A DNA stretch of 64,000 nucleotides from Malaya genurostris (lineage: Eukaryota > Arthropoda > Insecta > Diptera > Culicidae), in the NCBI RefSeq assembly GCF_030247185.1, contig NC_080572.1, positions 37,614,383 to 37,678,382 of the forward strand, written 5' to 3'. The notes under the pieces were generated by a model. It made no database searches and was not told the origin of the DNA. It saw nothing but the letters and a program-made list of their open reading frames with translations. The stretch's first letter is position 1; each line of letters starts with the position of its first letter. A program made the translations under genes and the position numbers. Positions 32,445 through 47,409 of this stretch are shown here, in pieces.

Positions 32445-33792
32445 TTGTCAAACAGAAGTCGTATGCAAAGTATCATCGAAATCGTAGCAAGTCCATTCTG
32501 ATTTTGCCTCCTTCTCTGTTGTTAATTGCTAAAATTACTCTATACAGTTCTGATAAGTTTTCAAGAGAGTTGAATGCATTGGACGTTGATCATGAAAGCC
32601 AGTTGTCTGAAGTTCGAGCCCCGGCTTGATCACATGCTTAGTGTCAAAAGAATCTTATTATAACTTTGCAATGTTTCTGTGCACTGAGAATAGGCAGCGA
32701 AGTCAGTCGAAACTGAAACGTCAAAGTCCACCAAAGGAATATGAGAATACCACAAAATTGCTGTTTAACGATTTTGTGATACTGGATACGCTTTGTTAAA
32801 GAGTATTCAACGGAATCAAGACTAAATATAGCAATTTTCTTGGCAAGTCCATAAATCGTTTCACCACTTGTCATACTGATCATTAAATTCTCGCTGCTAA
32901 TAGTGTACGCTTTTATCGCGACATCAGATGGGAATTACCTCGTTGAATAACGAACTTTGGAGCATGCATGATAAAGTCCTGTTACCAGTTACTTACCTTC
33001 GTATATGCATGGGTTGATATGTTGAGTGATTCAGCAAAAATTTGAGCAGGTGCAAAGATAGCAGAGGCCGGTAAGTCATCATCAGTTCAGTTATTGCACT
33101 TGCCGAATGAATGTCCAATTCGGTCAACGTCTTCCTTAATCAGGTTATAGTAGTAGTCGGTGATGATTGATTTGTTCTTAATGTTCACGTGTTTTCTTCA
33201 TCTAGTGTTAAACATGCTCAGTTTTTGCTAAGTTGACACATTTTGTTTTGCTTTACACGCCTATATAAAGAATGCTGTTTTAGTACAACGAGTTTAACTG
33301 ATAATACAAAGCAAATATTGATAGCTAAACCCATTCCAACTCATCAACTGAGCAATGATAAGATGACAAATGCTTTCCGTTTCACCAGATAATGTATCGT
33401 CTCATTTTCGTCTTCGCACGAGTTCCACTAATTGCTTAGGAATTTCACTATCGCGGAAATATTTTTGTTATACATTTCACTTCTGGATTTAGAATCCGCT
33501 TACCCTGGTACTGAGTTGGATGCTTACTTGTTGAATTTAAATTAGTAACATGACACCGTGGCCGCAGTAAAGTCTACTGACTAAACACTTCACTCCTACC
33601 ATGACATGATAACGCAACGGCTCTGTGTACAGATGCTTAAAGGAGCCCAGCAAACGATGAAACAGAGTGGGTTATTTCGTCGTTTACTCAACCAGTCATC
33701 GGTCGACTATTCAACGGCTTTGAACTATTAGTGCCTCGTTGGAACCACTTGAGATTTTGTTTTTTGATGATACGACGACTTAAATTTAAACT
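32445..33792. other. Intergenic; continuation of a repeat, then nothing recognised
   Basis: The first 90 bp continue the repeat shared with about 1500-1590. The rest is AT-rich without supportable genes. Confidence 0.4.
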
Positions 33793-34070
33793 ACACGGAA
33801 CCACCCGCGATCCCATTTCAACCAGAATATTAGTTGATTTTCTGAATTCGATTGGTTAAAATTTGGTACAACTAATCGATTGTTGTTTTAACCAAACTGT
33901 CATTTTTGTTTTTCGATCAGCAGAAACGATAGTTGAAACAACTAATTTAACTGTTTGAAAAAAAATGCTGTCAATTTCAACAAATATTTTAGTTGAAATA
34001 ACTGGTGTTGTTATTGAAACAAAATTCTGTTAGTTGAAAAAAAAATCGGTTTTATTTGTTTTAGACATTG
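33793..34070. repeat. Copy of the TACACGGA/TTGAAACAAC repeat family
   Basis: Starts with TACACGGAACCACCCGCGAT and shares ATTAAAATTTGGTACAACTA-type sequence with 16652-16790. It is rich in TAGTTGAAA words. Related sequence is also visible near 39340-39480. Confidence 0.6.
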
Positions 34071-34889
34071 CAATTACATTGTGGAAAGTGCATTGATTCC
34101 TACATGCTGATCAATACCAACGACGGTCACGCCCGAAAGCGGATTTACTTGTGAAAATGGTATTGTTAGTTCGATGTATGTTGCTTCTATCAACCGTATC
34201 TAAGGATATTATCATGTTTATTGCTCTGGGTAGCCGGCTACCGAGAATGCGTTGAAATTTCATCGTGTTTTGTGTCAATATGTATTATTTGAAACTATTA
34301 TTTTTCGAATTTCGTAAAACTCCGGACAGCTGACTTCCGGGAGTACCGTAATCTTTTTTTACATTTAATCTTCCGCGTTCTGTATTTTTAATAGACAACT
34401 TACGTCCTAGTAGAACACGGTCTCATACATTATCCAGATAATCAACGGTGTTTGGTATATTATGATTTCTTTTTACTTTTACTTCACAGTAACAATGAAG
34501 AAAAATATGGCATATATTTAAAGAAACAATATCACCAGTATCCTGTATTTTCGACTCGCAGTTCGTCCGACAACGCTGTAATCATTGTAAAAAAACAACG
34601 AACGATCGTAGAGCTATACTTATCTAACGAAAAATATTCGATTCGCTTGTCCCAGTGAACCACTCATGTGTTGTGTGGTACTAACACGTATTTAACAACC
34701 CCAGATGTTCATTATCCTAGGTACCCCACTAACACTAATCCTCCAGCGCCCTACGCATTAAAACCGCTATTATACATGGCTTGACAGATCAAATACTTCT
34801 TTGGGAAATTGATCGACAACGGCGTTCCTTTACAATTGAAATCTGCTTGGACGAAAATTTAGTAGGAGGTCAGGGCAACACTTGGTAAA
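34071..34889. other. Intergenic, nothing firm
   Basis: No gene is supported. A 25-bp stretch near 34745-34770 (CCTACGCATTAAAACCGC) resembles the 5' end of the SINE at 51643-51857 and may be a fragment of it. Confidence 0.35.
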
Positions 34890-37428
34890 CGACTGGACAA
34901 TGCGCAATTCAGGCCCCAGTGTGGTTCTTAGCCTCTTGTCCAGTAGCTCCTATCCCTACCTCCCCGCAGTGCCGGCTGGGGTACGAGCAACCATGGAAAA
35001 GATCGGGTAACCAACCCCGGTGGGACCTTGGTCGTATGCTGACCGGGAAGGGGGTCCTCTTTAGAGGATGTCGGAGCGTCTGTACTCCATGTTAGGAGCG
35101 GCTTCAAACAGCGTCTGTTCTGGTATCCAGCGGCTGAGTATGAAATGCTGCATCTCGTCCAGCTAAATCCAAGGCAACCCCACCAACGGGATCGTCCTAG
35201 TGCTAGTTGGGACGTTGAACAGAGCAAGCACGATGATCCTCCGGCGAGACAGGGGGTTGGCGGCTACCTTCTACCAAAGCTGTGGCACAACGAACGAGCT
35301 GGGAACTGGCTTTATAGTGCTGGGCAAGGTGCGTCAGCGAGTGGTTGGGTGGCAGCCGATCAACGCTAGGATGTGTAAGTTGAGAATTAAAGGCCGTTTT
35401 TTTAATTACAGCATCATCAACGTGCACTGCCCACATGAAGGGAGACCCGATGATGAGAAAGAAGCGTTCTACGTGCAGCTGGAACAAGCCTATGACGGCT
35501 GCCCACGCAGAGACGTAAAAATGGTCATCGGTGACAAATCGGGCCGAACAGCCTGCATGCCGCATCGAATAACAACGGCCAACGGTGTGTCAACTTTGCG
35601 GCCTCCCGAGGAACGGTAGTCAGAAGATCACCTGACCAACAGACCGAAAACCAAATCGACCACGTTTTGATCGACGGAAAATTTTTCTCGGACATCAACA
35701 ATGTTCGCACCTACCGCAGTGCGAATATAGATTCGGATGGTAGCACTGCATCAGCAACGCTAGGTACGGCGGCTCCGAACGTAAGGAACGACTGGTTCGA
35801 CGACGAATGTGAACAGTTAGTGGCTGAGAAGAATGTAGCTTGGGCGAGTAAGCTGCAACACCGGACGAGAGCAAACGAGGAGCGATACAGACAGGCGCGG
35901 AACAGACTAAACTCAGTATCCCGTAGAAAAAAGCGCCAACAGGAAGACCGAGATCGCGAAGCGATGGAACAGCTGTTCCGTGCTAATGACACAAGGAAGT
36001 TCTACGAGAAGGTGAACCGTTCGCGCAGAGACCATGTGCCACAGGCCGATATGTGCAAGGACACCAACGGGGATCTTCTCACGAACGACTGTGAGGTGAT
36101 CGAGAGGTGGCGGCAGTATTTCGACGAGCACCTCAATGGCGATGCGGCGGAATACGAAAGTGGCGGCGCGATAACGAACTTGGGAACGCGTGCGGAGGAC
36201 GATAGACTGCCGGTCCCAGACCTCCAAGAAGTGGAGGAGGTGGTAAGCCGGTTGAAAAATAATAAGGCCGCTGGCGTTGACCAACTACCAAGCGAGCTAC
36301 TAAAACACGGTGGTAATGCATTAGTGAAAGCACTGCACTGGGTCGTTACCAAGATCTGGGAGGACGAGATTTTACCGGAGGAATGGATGGAAGGAATCGT
36401 GTGTCCCATCTACAAAAAGGGCGATAAGCTGGATTGCTGCAATTACCGCGCGATAACTCTGCTGAACGCCGCCTACAAGGTACTCTCCCAAATCTTAAGC
36501 CAATATCAGGCAGGATTTATGGACGAACGCGCTACCACGGACCAAGTGTTCGCAATCCGCCAGGTGTTGCAAAAGTGCCGCGAATACAATGTGCCCACAC
36601 ATCACTTATTCATCGATTTCAAATCAACCTACGACACAATCAATCGAGAACAGCTATGGAAAATCATGCACGACTACGGATTCCCGGACAAACTGATACG
36701 ATTGGTCAAGGCTACGATGGATCGAGTGATGTGCGTTGTTCGAGTATCGGGGATATACTCGAGTCCCTTCGAAACTCGCAGAGGGCTACGGCAAGGTGAT
36801 GGCCTTTCGTGTCCGCTATTCAACATTGCTTTGGAGGGTGTGATAAGAAGAGCGAGGATAGACACGAGTGGCACGATTTTCAGAAAGTCCGTCCAGCTAC
36901 TTGGTTCCGCTGATGATATTGATATTATAGCACGCAACTTTGAGAAGATGGAAGATACGTACATCGGACTAAAAGCTGAGGCCAAGCGGATCGGACTAGA
37001 CATCAATGTGTCAAAGACAAAGTACATGAAAGGCAGGGGCTCGAAAGAAGATAACGTCAGCCACCCATTACGAGTTCTGATTGGTGGTGATGAAATCGAA
37101 ATGGTCGACGAGTTCGTGTACTTGGGCTCACTGGTGACTGCCGATAATGACACCAGCAGAGAAATTCAGAGACGCATATTGTCAGCAAATCGTGCTTACT
37201 TTGGACTGCGCCAGACGCTTCGATCGAGCAAAATTCGCCGTCGTACGAAGTTAACTATCTACAAAACGCTGATTAGACCGGTTATCCTCTACGGGCATGA
37301 GTCCTGGACAATTCTTGCGGAGGATCAACGCGCACTAGGTGTTTTTGAATGGAAGGTGTTGAGAATCATCTTTGGCGGAGTGCGGTGGAAGATGGTACGT
37401 GGAGAAGGCGAATGAACCATGAGCTGTA
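34890..37428 (+). mobile_element. RTE-clade retrotransposon (JAM1-like), decayed
   Basis: Plus-strand RTE element without its 3' end. About 34900-35140 is GC-rich leader, followed by pieces of the APE endonuclease (35200-35620, including INVHCPHEGRPDDEKEAFY and KMVIGD) with internal deletions and frame breaks. From 35667 to 37415 a 582-codon frame holds the endonuclease end (IDHVLIDGKFFSD lies just upstream and across its start), the reverse transcriptase (FIDFKSTYD near residue 315; GLRQGDGLSCPLFNIALE; active site SADD at 414-417, Ser replacing the usual aromatic) and the thumb. A short in-frame deletion lies between VLSQILS and QYQAGF. A frameshift after IFGGVR ends the frame early, and similarity stops at about 37428. 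The copy is not autonomous. Confidence 0.9.
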
Positions 37429-37539
37429 AATTTTCGCTCGGAGATAATCATATTGATGTTCATTCTCGAAGACCACTTGACTAGACCGACAGTTTTTCGT
37501 ACTAACAATAAATAAATACATGAATATACACAGAAAAAA

Positions 37540-38320
37540 ATTACGAAAAAAATAAACGTAATTTCAACGATTTTTGCTGTGTGCGATGCGTGATAGCAAA
37601 GTGAAACACGATTTTTAATACTGTTGTATGCAATTGTTTCTTAGCACCAAATATATTGTGTACAGCACCTTTTTCATATTTTGCCTCGTTTCGGTTTTAA
37701 CACTGTTCGTTTTTGGCAAAATAATGTTTAGAATATGACATATGTATAAGAAAAAAGACAGTGTGACAAATAATTTCACTCAATTTTCTCGGAGATGGCT
37801 TAAGTAATTCATACAAATTTTTATTCATATGCTCTTATACAAGGTTCTTTTATTACATTTGGAACCGACTTCTGATTCCGAAACTACATGATGATATGTG
37901 TAACGAAATTAAAATAATTCTACTTCTTTCTCTCGCAGATGGCTGAACCAATTTCTTTCATTTAAGATTCAAATGAAAGATCTTAAGATCCCATAAAATT
38001 TTTCTGGTTATTTTATCAGATCCGACTTCCGGCTCCAAAAGTATCGGAGAAAGTATGTTTCACATTAAATTACTTATGATCCTATACAAAATAGGTGAAT
38101 TTATCCGTTTCCAACTTCTAATTCTGGAATTACAATGTGTTGTATTTTTAAAATTCTAACCGTCATAGAAGATGACGATAAAAAAAATCTTCAAAGTTGG
38201 GTTGAAAAATATTCAAATTTATTCGTCATATCAATTTATGACCATACGAACCGATTTGGGTTATGCTGGTCCTTGAATGGTTCCGGAAGTACCATAAATA
38301 ATGTATGTATGTGAATGTGT
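37540..38320 (+). repeat. Dispersed repeat family C (GAGATGGCTGAACC type)
   Basis: Contains TTTCTCTCGCAGATGGCTGA near 37927 and TCTCGGAGATGGCTTAAGTA near 37787, with TTCAAATGAAAGATCTTAAG near 37968 and GACTTCCGGCTCC near 38024. The same words occur inverted at about 63890-64000, and a similar end (CATTCCGGAAGTAYCATAAA) near 39110. It is typical of an abundant mosquito non-coding repeat. Confidence 0.6.
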
Positions 38321-38552
38321 ATGAATGTGTGAAGCCACCATCAGTTAGTCATTACCAGTGTATGCGGGTAGACTTACAGTAGATACGAATTTTATTATCA
38401 GATAGCTTTCATATAACTGCTGTTAAGGCCAAAATGGGTTTTGAAAACCCGGCACCTTCCAGTAAGAACATTCGGCTATATAATAAATAATTTCGCCATA
38501 CCAGCTTAAACCCGCCTGATGCACTCGCTGCCCCTCCCCGTTGTCGATATAA

Positions 38553-38930
38553 CTGAGCATAATACAATATAATATGAATTATTATAATATAATACAATAC
38601 AATATTATGATATAATACAATATAATATAATATAATATAATATAATATAATATAATATAATATAATATAATATAATATAATATAATATAATATAATATAA
38701 TGTAACATAAAATAATTTAATACGATAATATATGAAATAATATGCTATGATACAATATAACAGTAAATGTCGCAGTGCAGTACTACAGAAAATATTTTAC
38801 CTTAAATATTAATTATAATAATAATAATTTTTATTATTATATATGTAATATAATGTAATATAATTCAATTCAATATATAATAAATGATATAATAAACAAC
38901 AGAATTCTATGTTTTAATATACTATGATAA
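38553..38930. repeat. AT-satellite-bearing repeat, copy 2, with (TATAA)16
   Basis: Positions 38621-38700 are an uninterrupted TATAA array. The non-satellite tail AATATGCTATGATACAATAT ... ATGTCGCAGTG (38739-38780) matches copy 1 at 13921-13965. It starts about 1.1 kb downstream of the RTE copy. Confidence 0.75.
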
Positions 38931-41450
<2,520 letters not shown>

Positions 41451-41507
41451 TTCCGATGGATACCGCTTGACTAATTCCGATGGATACCATTGACTCCGAT
41501 GGATACC
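41451..41507. repeat. Three copies of TCCGATGGATACC
   Basis: Copies start at 41452, 41476 and 41495 with spacings of 24 and 19 bp. Confidence 0.85.
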
Positions 41508-41522
41508 GCTGACTTCCGTCAT

Positions 41523-41692
41523 CTATTTCCAGGATGACCTGTTGTCCGTGAATACGATCCTTATATGTGTTCTGTTGGAGTCTCCTACTTCTTCCGCCTT
41601 CTGTAACAAGCTTTGTATTTCGTTTGGAGATTCCTCGCCAAATTCGAAATGAATGGCTTCTGGGTCGGTGCTATGCATTTTATAAAGCAAAT
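41523..41692 (-). other. Possible 3'-terminal coding exon, unidentified
   Basis: A minus-strand frame of about 56 codons runs from a plausible acceptor (TTTCTGCAG at 41701-41693) to a TAG at 41523-41525. It reads KMHSTDPEAIHFEFGEESPN and EIQSLLQKAEEVGDSNRTHI, acidic and amphipathic, with a GC content and codon pattern more gene-like than the flanks. I do not recognise the family. It could be a host exon, a transposon-derived exon or chance. Confidence 0.25.
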
Positions 41693-42007
41693 CTGCAGAA
41701 AGTTTACTACAAACTACAACTGGTTGAAAAATGGGCCGTATACAGTATAGTGAAGTAAAATTTCGCATAATTCTTTGGGTATAAAATTATGGTTCTAAAT
41801 GGCACATTAGAGAATCTTGATGTCGATTATTTCATTTCAAATTTCAATATTTTAGTAAAAGATACTATCAAAATACTGTATGAGATTAATTTCTTGCATC
41901 CAAGAAGAACCAAAGTGTATAATTTTCTAAGATATTGAACACTGATTAGATATAAACGTTTTTAAACACTGATTAGATATAAACGATTAGATATAAACAC
42001 ACGCAAA

Positions 42008-42198
42008 GCCTTGGTGTTACATTCCTGTAGTGGAATTTGACCTTCCGTTTGAACAGACTTCGCAGCCGATTCAGAGTGTACAGAACCAGTGCATGGCTGG
42101 TGCTACGATTATACTGACACTACGAATCCTTCCAGGTCGTGGCTTAAACATACGACAACTAGTTTGTAAGACCAGCGCTCTATGCATTGAACCGCCAA
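42008..42198 (-). mobile_element. tRNA-derived SINE, family 2, copy 1
   Basis: Closely similar to 51643-51857 over about 190 bp on the minus strand, with a tRNA-like 5' end (GGTTCAATGCATAGAGCGCTGG) and a degraded B box. About 13 bp present in the other copy are missing near 42160. No convincing target duplication was seen. It is preceded by three copies of GATTAGATATAAAC at 41943-41998. Confidence 0.7.
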
Positions 42199-42439
42199 CC
42201 CGGAACAAAATTGCGAAAAACTGAACAAATTATCTTAGATTTGCACTACACTGCTAATTTTAATTTTAATTTTCGATTTACAAAGAAGCAATCTTTATAG
42301 TTCTTTAGGTAACATTTAGAGCCATTAGAAAGGCTCATTTTGCATAATGTTCCACATTGTCCATTTTCCGTTGTATTTTGCTCCAATGCAAACGACCACC
42401 AACAGGATGATGTAATCGATCTTTTTCGAAGGGAAACTG

Positions 42440-42620
42440 GCTCTGCGACCTGAGCGTTTGAGGCTTTATACCACGCAAAAGATCTGCTCTCATTATTGAC
42501 GACTGCTCCACCTGACGACTGAAGTCCAAATGAATGCATTGCCGACTGCTCCACCTGACGATTGAAGTCCAAATGAAAGCACGACCTGAGCGTTTGAGGC
42601 TTTTTACCACGCAAAAGGTC
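42440..42620 (-). repeat. Duplicated unit resembling a Jockey-type 5' leader
   Basis: Two units, each containing GACCTGAGCGTTTGAGGCTT and CACGCAAAAG (42449-42481 and 42585-42618), flank two units of CCACCTGACGACTGAAGTCC (42509 and 42551 starts, the second with one change). The first word also occurs at 50258-50277, directly upstream of the Jockey ORF1 at 49228-50150. This points to leader/promoter monomers of that family left without a body. Confidence 0.55.
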
Positions 42621-45289
42621 TCCGAAGCTGCTGGTTGATTAATTCATTCCCACGACGTCTGCTTCCATCGAACGCACAGAAAGAAATGATCGATTTTCAC
42701 ATTTTTTTTGCATAAATATCTGTTTATGAATCTTATTTTTGTGTATTACATCAACGTTTCACAGTACATGTGTTTTGACCCTTTGGCCTTCCATCTTTGT
42801 TATTCATAGGATTCGTTATTAATAATTGGTGTTTTAGTTACTCTTGTTTTACATACTAATGTTTAATCATAATATTTATTTTGATTATTAATAAAATACC
42901 TACATTATTTCTGTCAAATCGGGAGTTTAATCTCCATGAGCACTAGTTCCATGTAATCACCAATTTAACACATAGAAGATCGGTTATGATTAAAAGACTT
43001 CATGGGCCCGTCTATATGAATACAACATAAGTTGCGTAATTCGAATCACACGTCTCCACACGAAACATAAACTAAAACTCGTGTCTACTTAGCATAGGCT
43101 TACATTTTCTATTAAAATGAGAAAAAGGTAATTTTCCAAACATTTTGACGGAAGCGAAAATTTTTCACGTCCGACGTAAAAGGAGTAAAAACGCACATAG
43201 CAGCTCATGCAATTTATGTGTTCTTAACATTTATATTCTACCATTGAACTGAAGTTAAGATAGAGCAATTGACGTAATAATGAATCATCCTGGATTATTG
43301 TTAAAATATCTATATCACGTGGGTATTGTATCCAGACTATATGTGGGAAAATACTGTCCTGGTACGTATGGATTATAGTGACGAAATAGGAACAGAATTT
43401 CGTTACAATTACAGTAGCAAAACCAGTAATTAATTTATTTTTAGTTGAATAAAGTATACTTACATTGCTGTTTGTTTCTGCGTTCAACACGTTGAGTCAA
43501 CTGCATTTGCGCCATGTAGCACGAGTTTGATTCTGGTACCGACCAAATGAATAATATCCGTTTTATTTTGATTTAGCACTAGACTCGCGTGTTTGTGAAA
43601 CTTTCGAATTTCGAAATAAGTTCTGACGAATATTTAAAACTTCTATGGAGCACTTTTTAAATTTTTATTTACAGTTCATTGTATATTGGCAAAAGTTCAA
43701 CAATACGTCATTACTAAGAAATAGGGAAACATTGTTCTTCTAAGCACAAATTCAATGTGTAATTCGAAGCATAGTTTGGAGAATCCTTTCCGGAAGTACG
43801 ATTCTTCATCTCCCACGAACATAACTGTGTTCAGTAAGGCACAGCCATCGAACTGAAAGATGTTCATTGTTGGCAGCAAGTAGGTGTTGTTGGAGAACAC
43901 GTTGGATTCCGTGCTCCAATTCTAACGCTGCGTGTGATAACGAAGCTGTCCAGCAGACGCCAAAATTTGATGTTGATTTGAACAGTTGGTGCGTGCAATC
44001 TTGTAGTATCACGAGTACTGGGGCGCGTGCAAACAACTTGGATCTCTTTTATAGATGATGGTAATAGGGACGGTTACCTAATTTGGAGAGGTTGAAAGTG
44101 AATGGAACCTACATAAATTAATCATAAAAACGGAAAACCATATCTTTTATCGGAAAATTAGCGAAGCGTCGCAATATTTTTTCCCGTGTATTTGCACGGA
44201 AAACTTGAAAATAATAAAATTATTCTCTTGTCCAGGGTTGAACTATTTCAAATCAATTCCTAACTGTTTTTGGCTTGACTTGTGCAGAATTACTTATTGT
44301 ATCAACAGGTGAAAAACAATAAACAGTTTTATTGGAAATATCGAACATTGAACAATATCGACTGTACATATTTGCACAACCTTGGGGTTAACAACACGTA
44401 AAAAATACGAATCCAAAATTCTCATGAAGAGATGTACAAAATTGTCATAATGGATTGAGTATTACGCATGATATGTACACTATCATTGTGCAAACATTCG
44501 GAAACACGAAATAATGATGACATAATTGACAACCACCAAATTATGAGTTATGAATGAATGGCAGTAGTTTGTTCTGTTCTCGGAAATTAACAGTGACAAG
44601 CTTCCCATGAATTGTGTTCCTTCTTAACCAACTGTTTAAACTATTTCCAGACGGTCGTCATACCCGATCTTGACTGGGTGAAATTCTGTGTTGAGTGTGC
44701 ATTCATAAAAACGCAGACATGGTTCAAATTTCAACAGTTTGTATTTATTTGCATTACATCGACGTATTATAAAACTTCGATCCGACACTGATAAGCCGGA
44801 GGAATAATGTGTTTTACTACTCGGCTGTCTAACGGAGATTAGAAAGTTCCACATACTATAAGTATAAAACACGATTCTGTTGAACGACACACAGTTAGAA
44901 AACTTGTGACTGCCGTAGGATGCGCATGGTAGAAGGAACAAATTAAATATATACTTTTTTGATGATGCGATGCTCCACATATTGTTCTAATCGTTTATCA
45001 ATTCGATACATCCATTCAGGAGTGCTGACCTACTATGAAAGTGAGCAGTGAAGTATAATTACCAATATCATCGAACACATTATCACTTGATTTGAGTTTT
45101 TTTTATTATCATAGAGTGAAAATATCAAGTTTAGTGTGTATCTATTTCCACTCAGCTCCGCACAGTTGACCACTCATGAGATTCGCGAGATTGATAAAAC
45201 GAAAACAGTTGGAAATTACATATTGAACCAAATACAAAGTTCTCGAGAGTAGAAGGTTATGCTCAACGTCCAATCTAAAATGGCTTTGA
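42621..45289. other. Intergenic, nothing recognised
   Basis: AT-rich for 2.7 kb. Minus-strand frames at 43700-44036 and 44636-44980 show no domain and no splice context that I can defend. Confidence 0.4.
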
Positions 45290-45665
45290 ACAGGAAATGA
45301 TCAATAACTTGGTCGTGCAGGTCACTGCACGAGGGGACGAAATGTCCATCGTCATTCAAAAAAACTGCACCATTTTTTTCAAATTTTGCACACACTTTCT
45401 ACATATGAAAAACCAGACCTCAAAGTTTTCCTTTTCGTTGTTTGTTACTTTGGGGAGGTTTTACAGCTACAAATTGGCGGTTTTATTTTCGTGAAAAATC
45501 GTAATTTTCACATTGAACAACCACCAAAAATTCAAAAAATTAAACAAAAAAGAAACAGAAACGTAGGGGTCTAGAAAAACTTTTATTTTAACTATTCTGC
45601 TTTGATTTGTTCACCTCTGAATAGTCTGCGCTGAGATACAGTGGACACCGCAAATCATGACTTAG
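45290..45665 (-). repeat. Dispersed repeat family A, copy 3
   Basis: Reverse complement of 22615-23045: GAAATGTCCATCGTCATTCA (45340), GACCTCAAAGTTTTCCTTTT (45415), TCTGCGCTGAGATACAGTGG (45625) and ACACCGCAAATCATGA (45646). It is closer to copy 1 than copy 2 is. Confidence 0.7.
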
Positions 45666-46974
45666 AAGAAGCGCGATGTATGGAAGCAGATTCAATTGGT
45701 TTTAATGTGGAACACATTTTTGTTTTCTATATAGGGGTGCAAATTAGAAACTCAAGAAAAATACACGTAGAAATGTGGTCAGGTTTTGAACAATTACAGC
45801 TTAGTCAATTTTGTATCAATTATTAATATTATGTCACCATTTGATTGGAAATATTTCTACGTATTGATTTGAATATTCATAGCCATGTATTTTTAATTGT
45901 ATATCATTGAAATGGTGAATAATAGCTAGCAGTGTCCTATTTTGTCTGCAAAAAATCTCCGGCAAACCGGATTTCCCTGCCATAGTCGACGGTTTTGAAG
46001 GAGTAAGCGATATATCAAAGGGAAAGCATCACTCTGATTGGTAAATCGATGCAAAAGCGAAGCTGCTGGAAGCATGCGAATTTATAAATATAAGAAAAAT
46101 TATAGCTAACGTTTCAGTCTTACGAGTAGCTAGTAGGTAGTAGAAGTAGGTTGTTGCTAGACAGCAAGACAAAAAGTGCCATAAAACGATTTTAAGCTTT
46201 AATAGGTTCCATGTTATGTCGTTTCGCCTGAGAAATTGACAACTATCCCAGGGTAAATTTGGAGTCCATAAGATTAATTTCTAATTTTTATAAGATGAAC
46301 TCGATTGATAATGAGAAAAAGTTTATCGCTTCAACCGAAATCGCAGAATGGTAGTAAGGACAGAGAAACGCTATAAAAATAACTGCTTGCATACAAAACT
46401 TGAACACAAGCTTGGCGAAGAGAAGCTTAAATATTTAAATTTAATATTTAATTACAAATTAAAATTATTTTTTATTTTGCTGTTCTCAAAATGAGCGCTC
46501 AAATATCTTTGTTAATTGATTTGCTTCCATTGAATCTCGTTTTCATCGAATCCTTATAATATGAAAAGCAGAAATACATTTTTTTTATTATTGAATGTAT
46601 GTTTTACGTACAACTTACATATTACAAATTTTGTAGAAGGAACTTGGCGTATACTAAGCACACTGTCCAAAGACGAAACCAATATGTTACTACTATAATA
46701 ACCCATTAGATTTATCATGTACTCAATTCACATTCTCGAGAAGTTTGTCTACTGGATTATTATTTTTTGTCCTTTTAGAGGAACACGAAGTAAACTGCGA
46801 AACATATATCCGCCTTGAGATAGAAGTAGTTGCAAAAAAAGGTACTTTAACCCGGTGAACGACCATAATTAGGTTAAAACCGGGCATAAATAAACGATAA
46901 AAAAGGTAAAAGGCATACTACAGTCATGTTATATAAGCAGTGGAGGGAAAAATAAAAATTTCAAAAATCGCCAC
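45666..46974. other. Intergenic, nothing recognised
   Basis: AT-rich. No gene, RNA or terminal repeat can be supported. Confidence 0.4.
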
Positions 46975-47405
46975 ACCAGAACCAAAATTCTAAGCCAGGA
47001 TTCAGGAACTAAAACAGAATATAAGAAATAAATTCGAAACATGGAACAGGCTCAGAATTCAGATGCAAAATTGTCATGGAACATTGTCATTTTCAGAATC
47101 CATGAGTTCTAGACCTGAATTAACCATCAGGAACTGAATTAAGTTTCAAAATCTACTTACAGAATCCAAGTTCCGAATTTAGCTCGAGCATGAAGGAAAT
47201 TCAATTTTGGAAATAAATTCTGATGCTGACTTTTGCAATTAAATTCAGGAATTATTTTCTGGTTTAGAAGTCAGTTCTAAAATTCAAGTTTGTATCTCAG
47301 ATCTCATATTCATTTCCAGAATCCAGATCTAAAATTCATACTCTGAATTTTGTTTCAGAATTCTGAAGTTGAATTCTAAATAAAAATTCTGGATTCAAAT
47401 TCTGC
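46975..47405. repeat. Degenerate AGAATTCAGA-type minisatellite
   Basis: Dozens of diverged units around the words CCAGAATTCA, AGGAATTA and TCAGAATCCA, on both strands' equivalents, over about 430 bp. It directly abuts the transposase remnant at 47410. Confidence 0.6.
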
Positions 47406-47409
47406 GGAC

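Noticed and set aside
43697..44036. Two overlapping minus-strand frames with helix-like composition
   Set aside because: No recognisable family, splice sites or conserved motif; probably chance frames in a slightly GC-richer patch.
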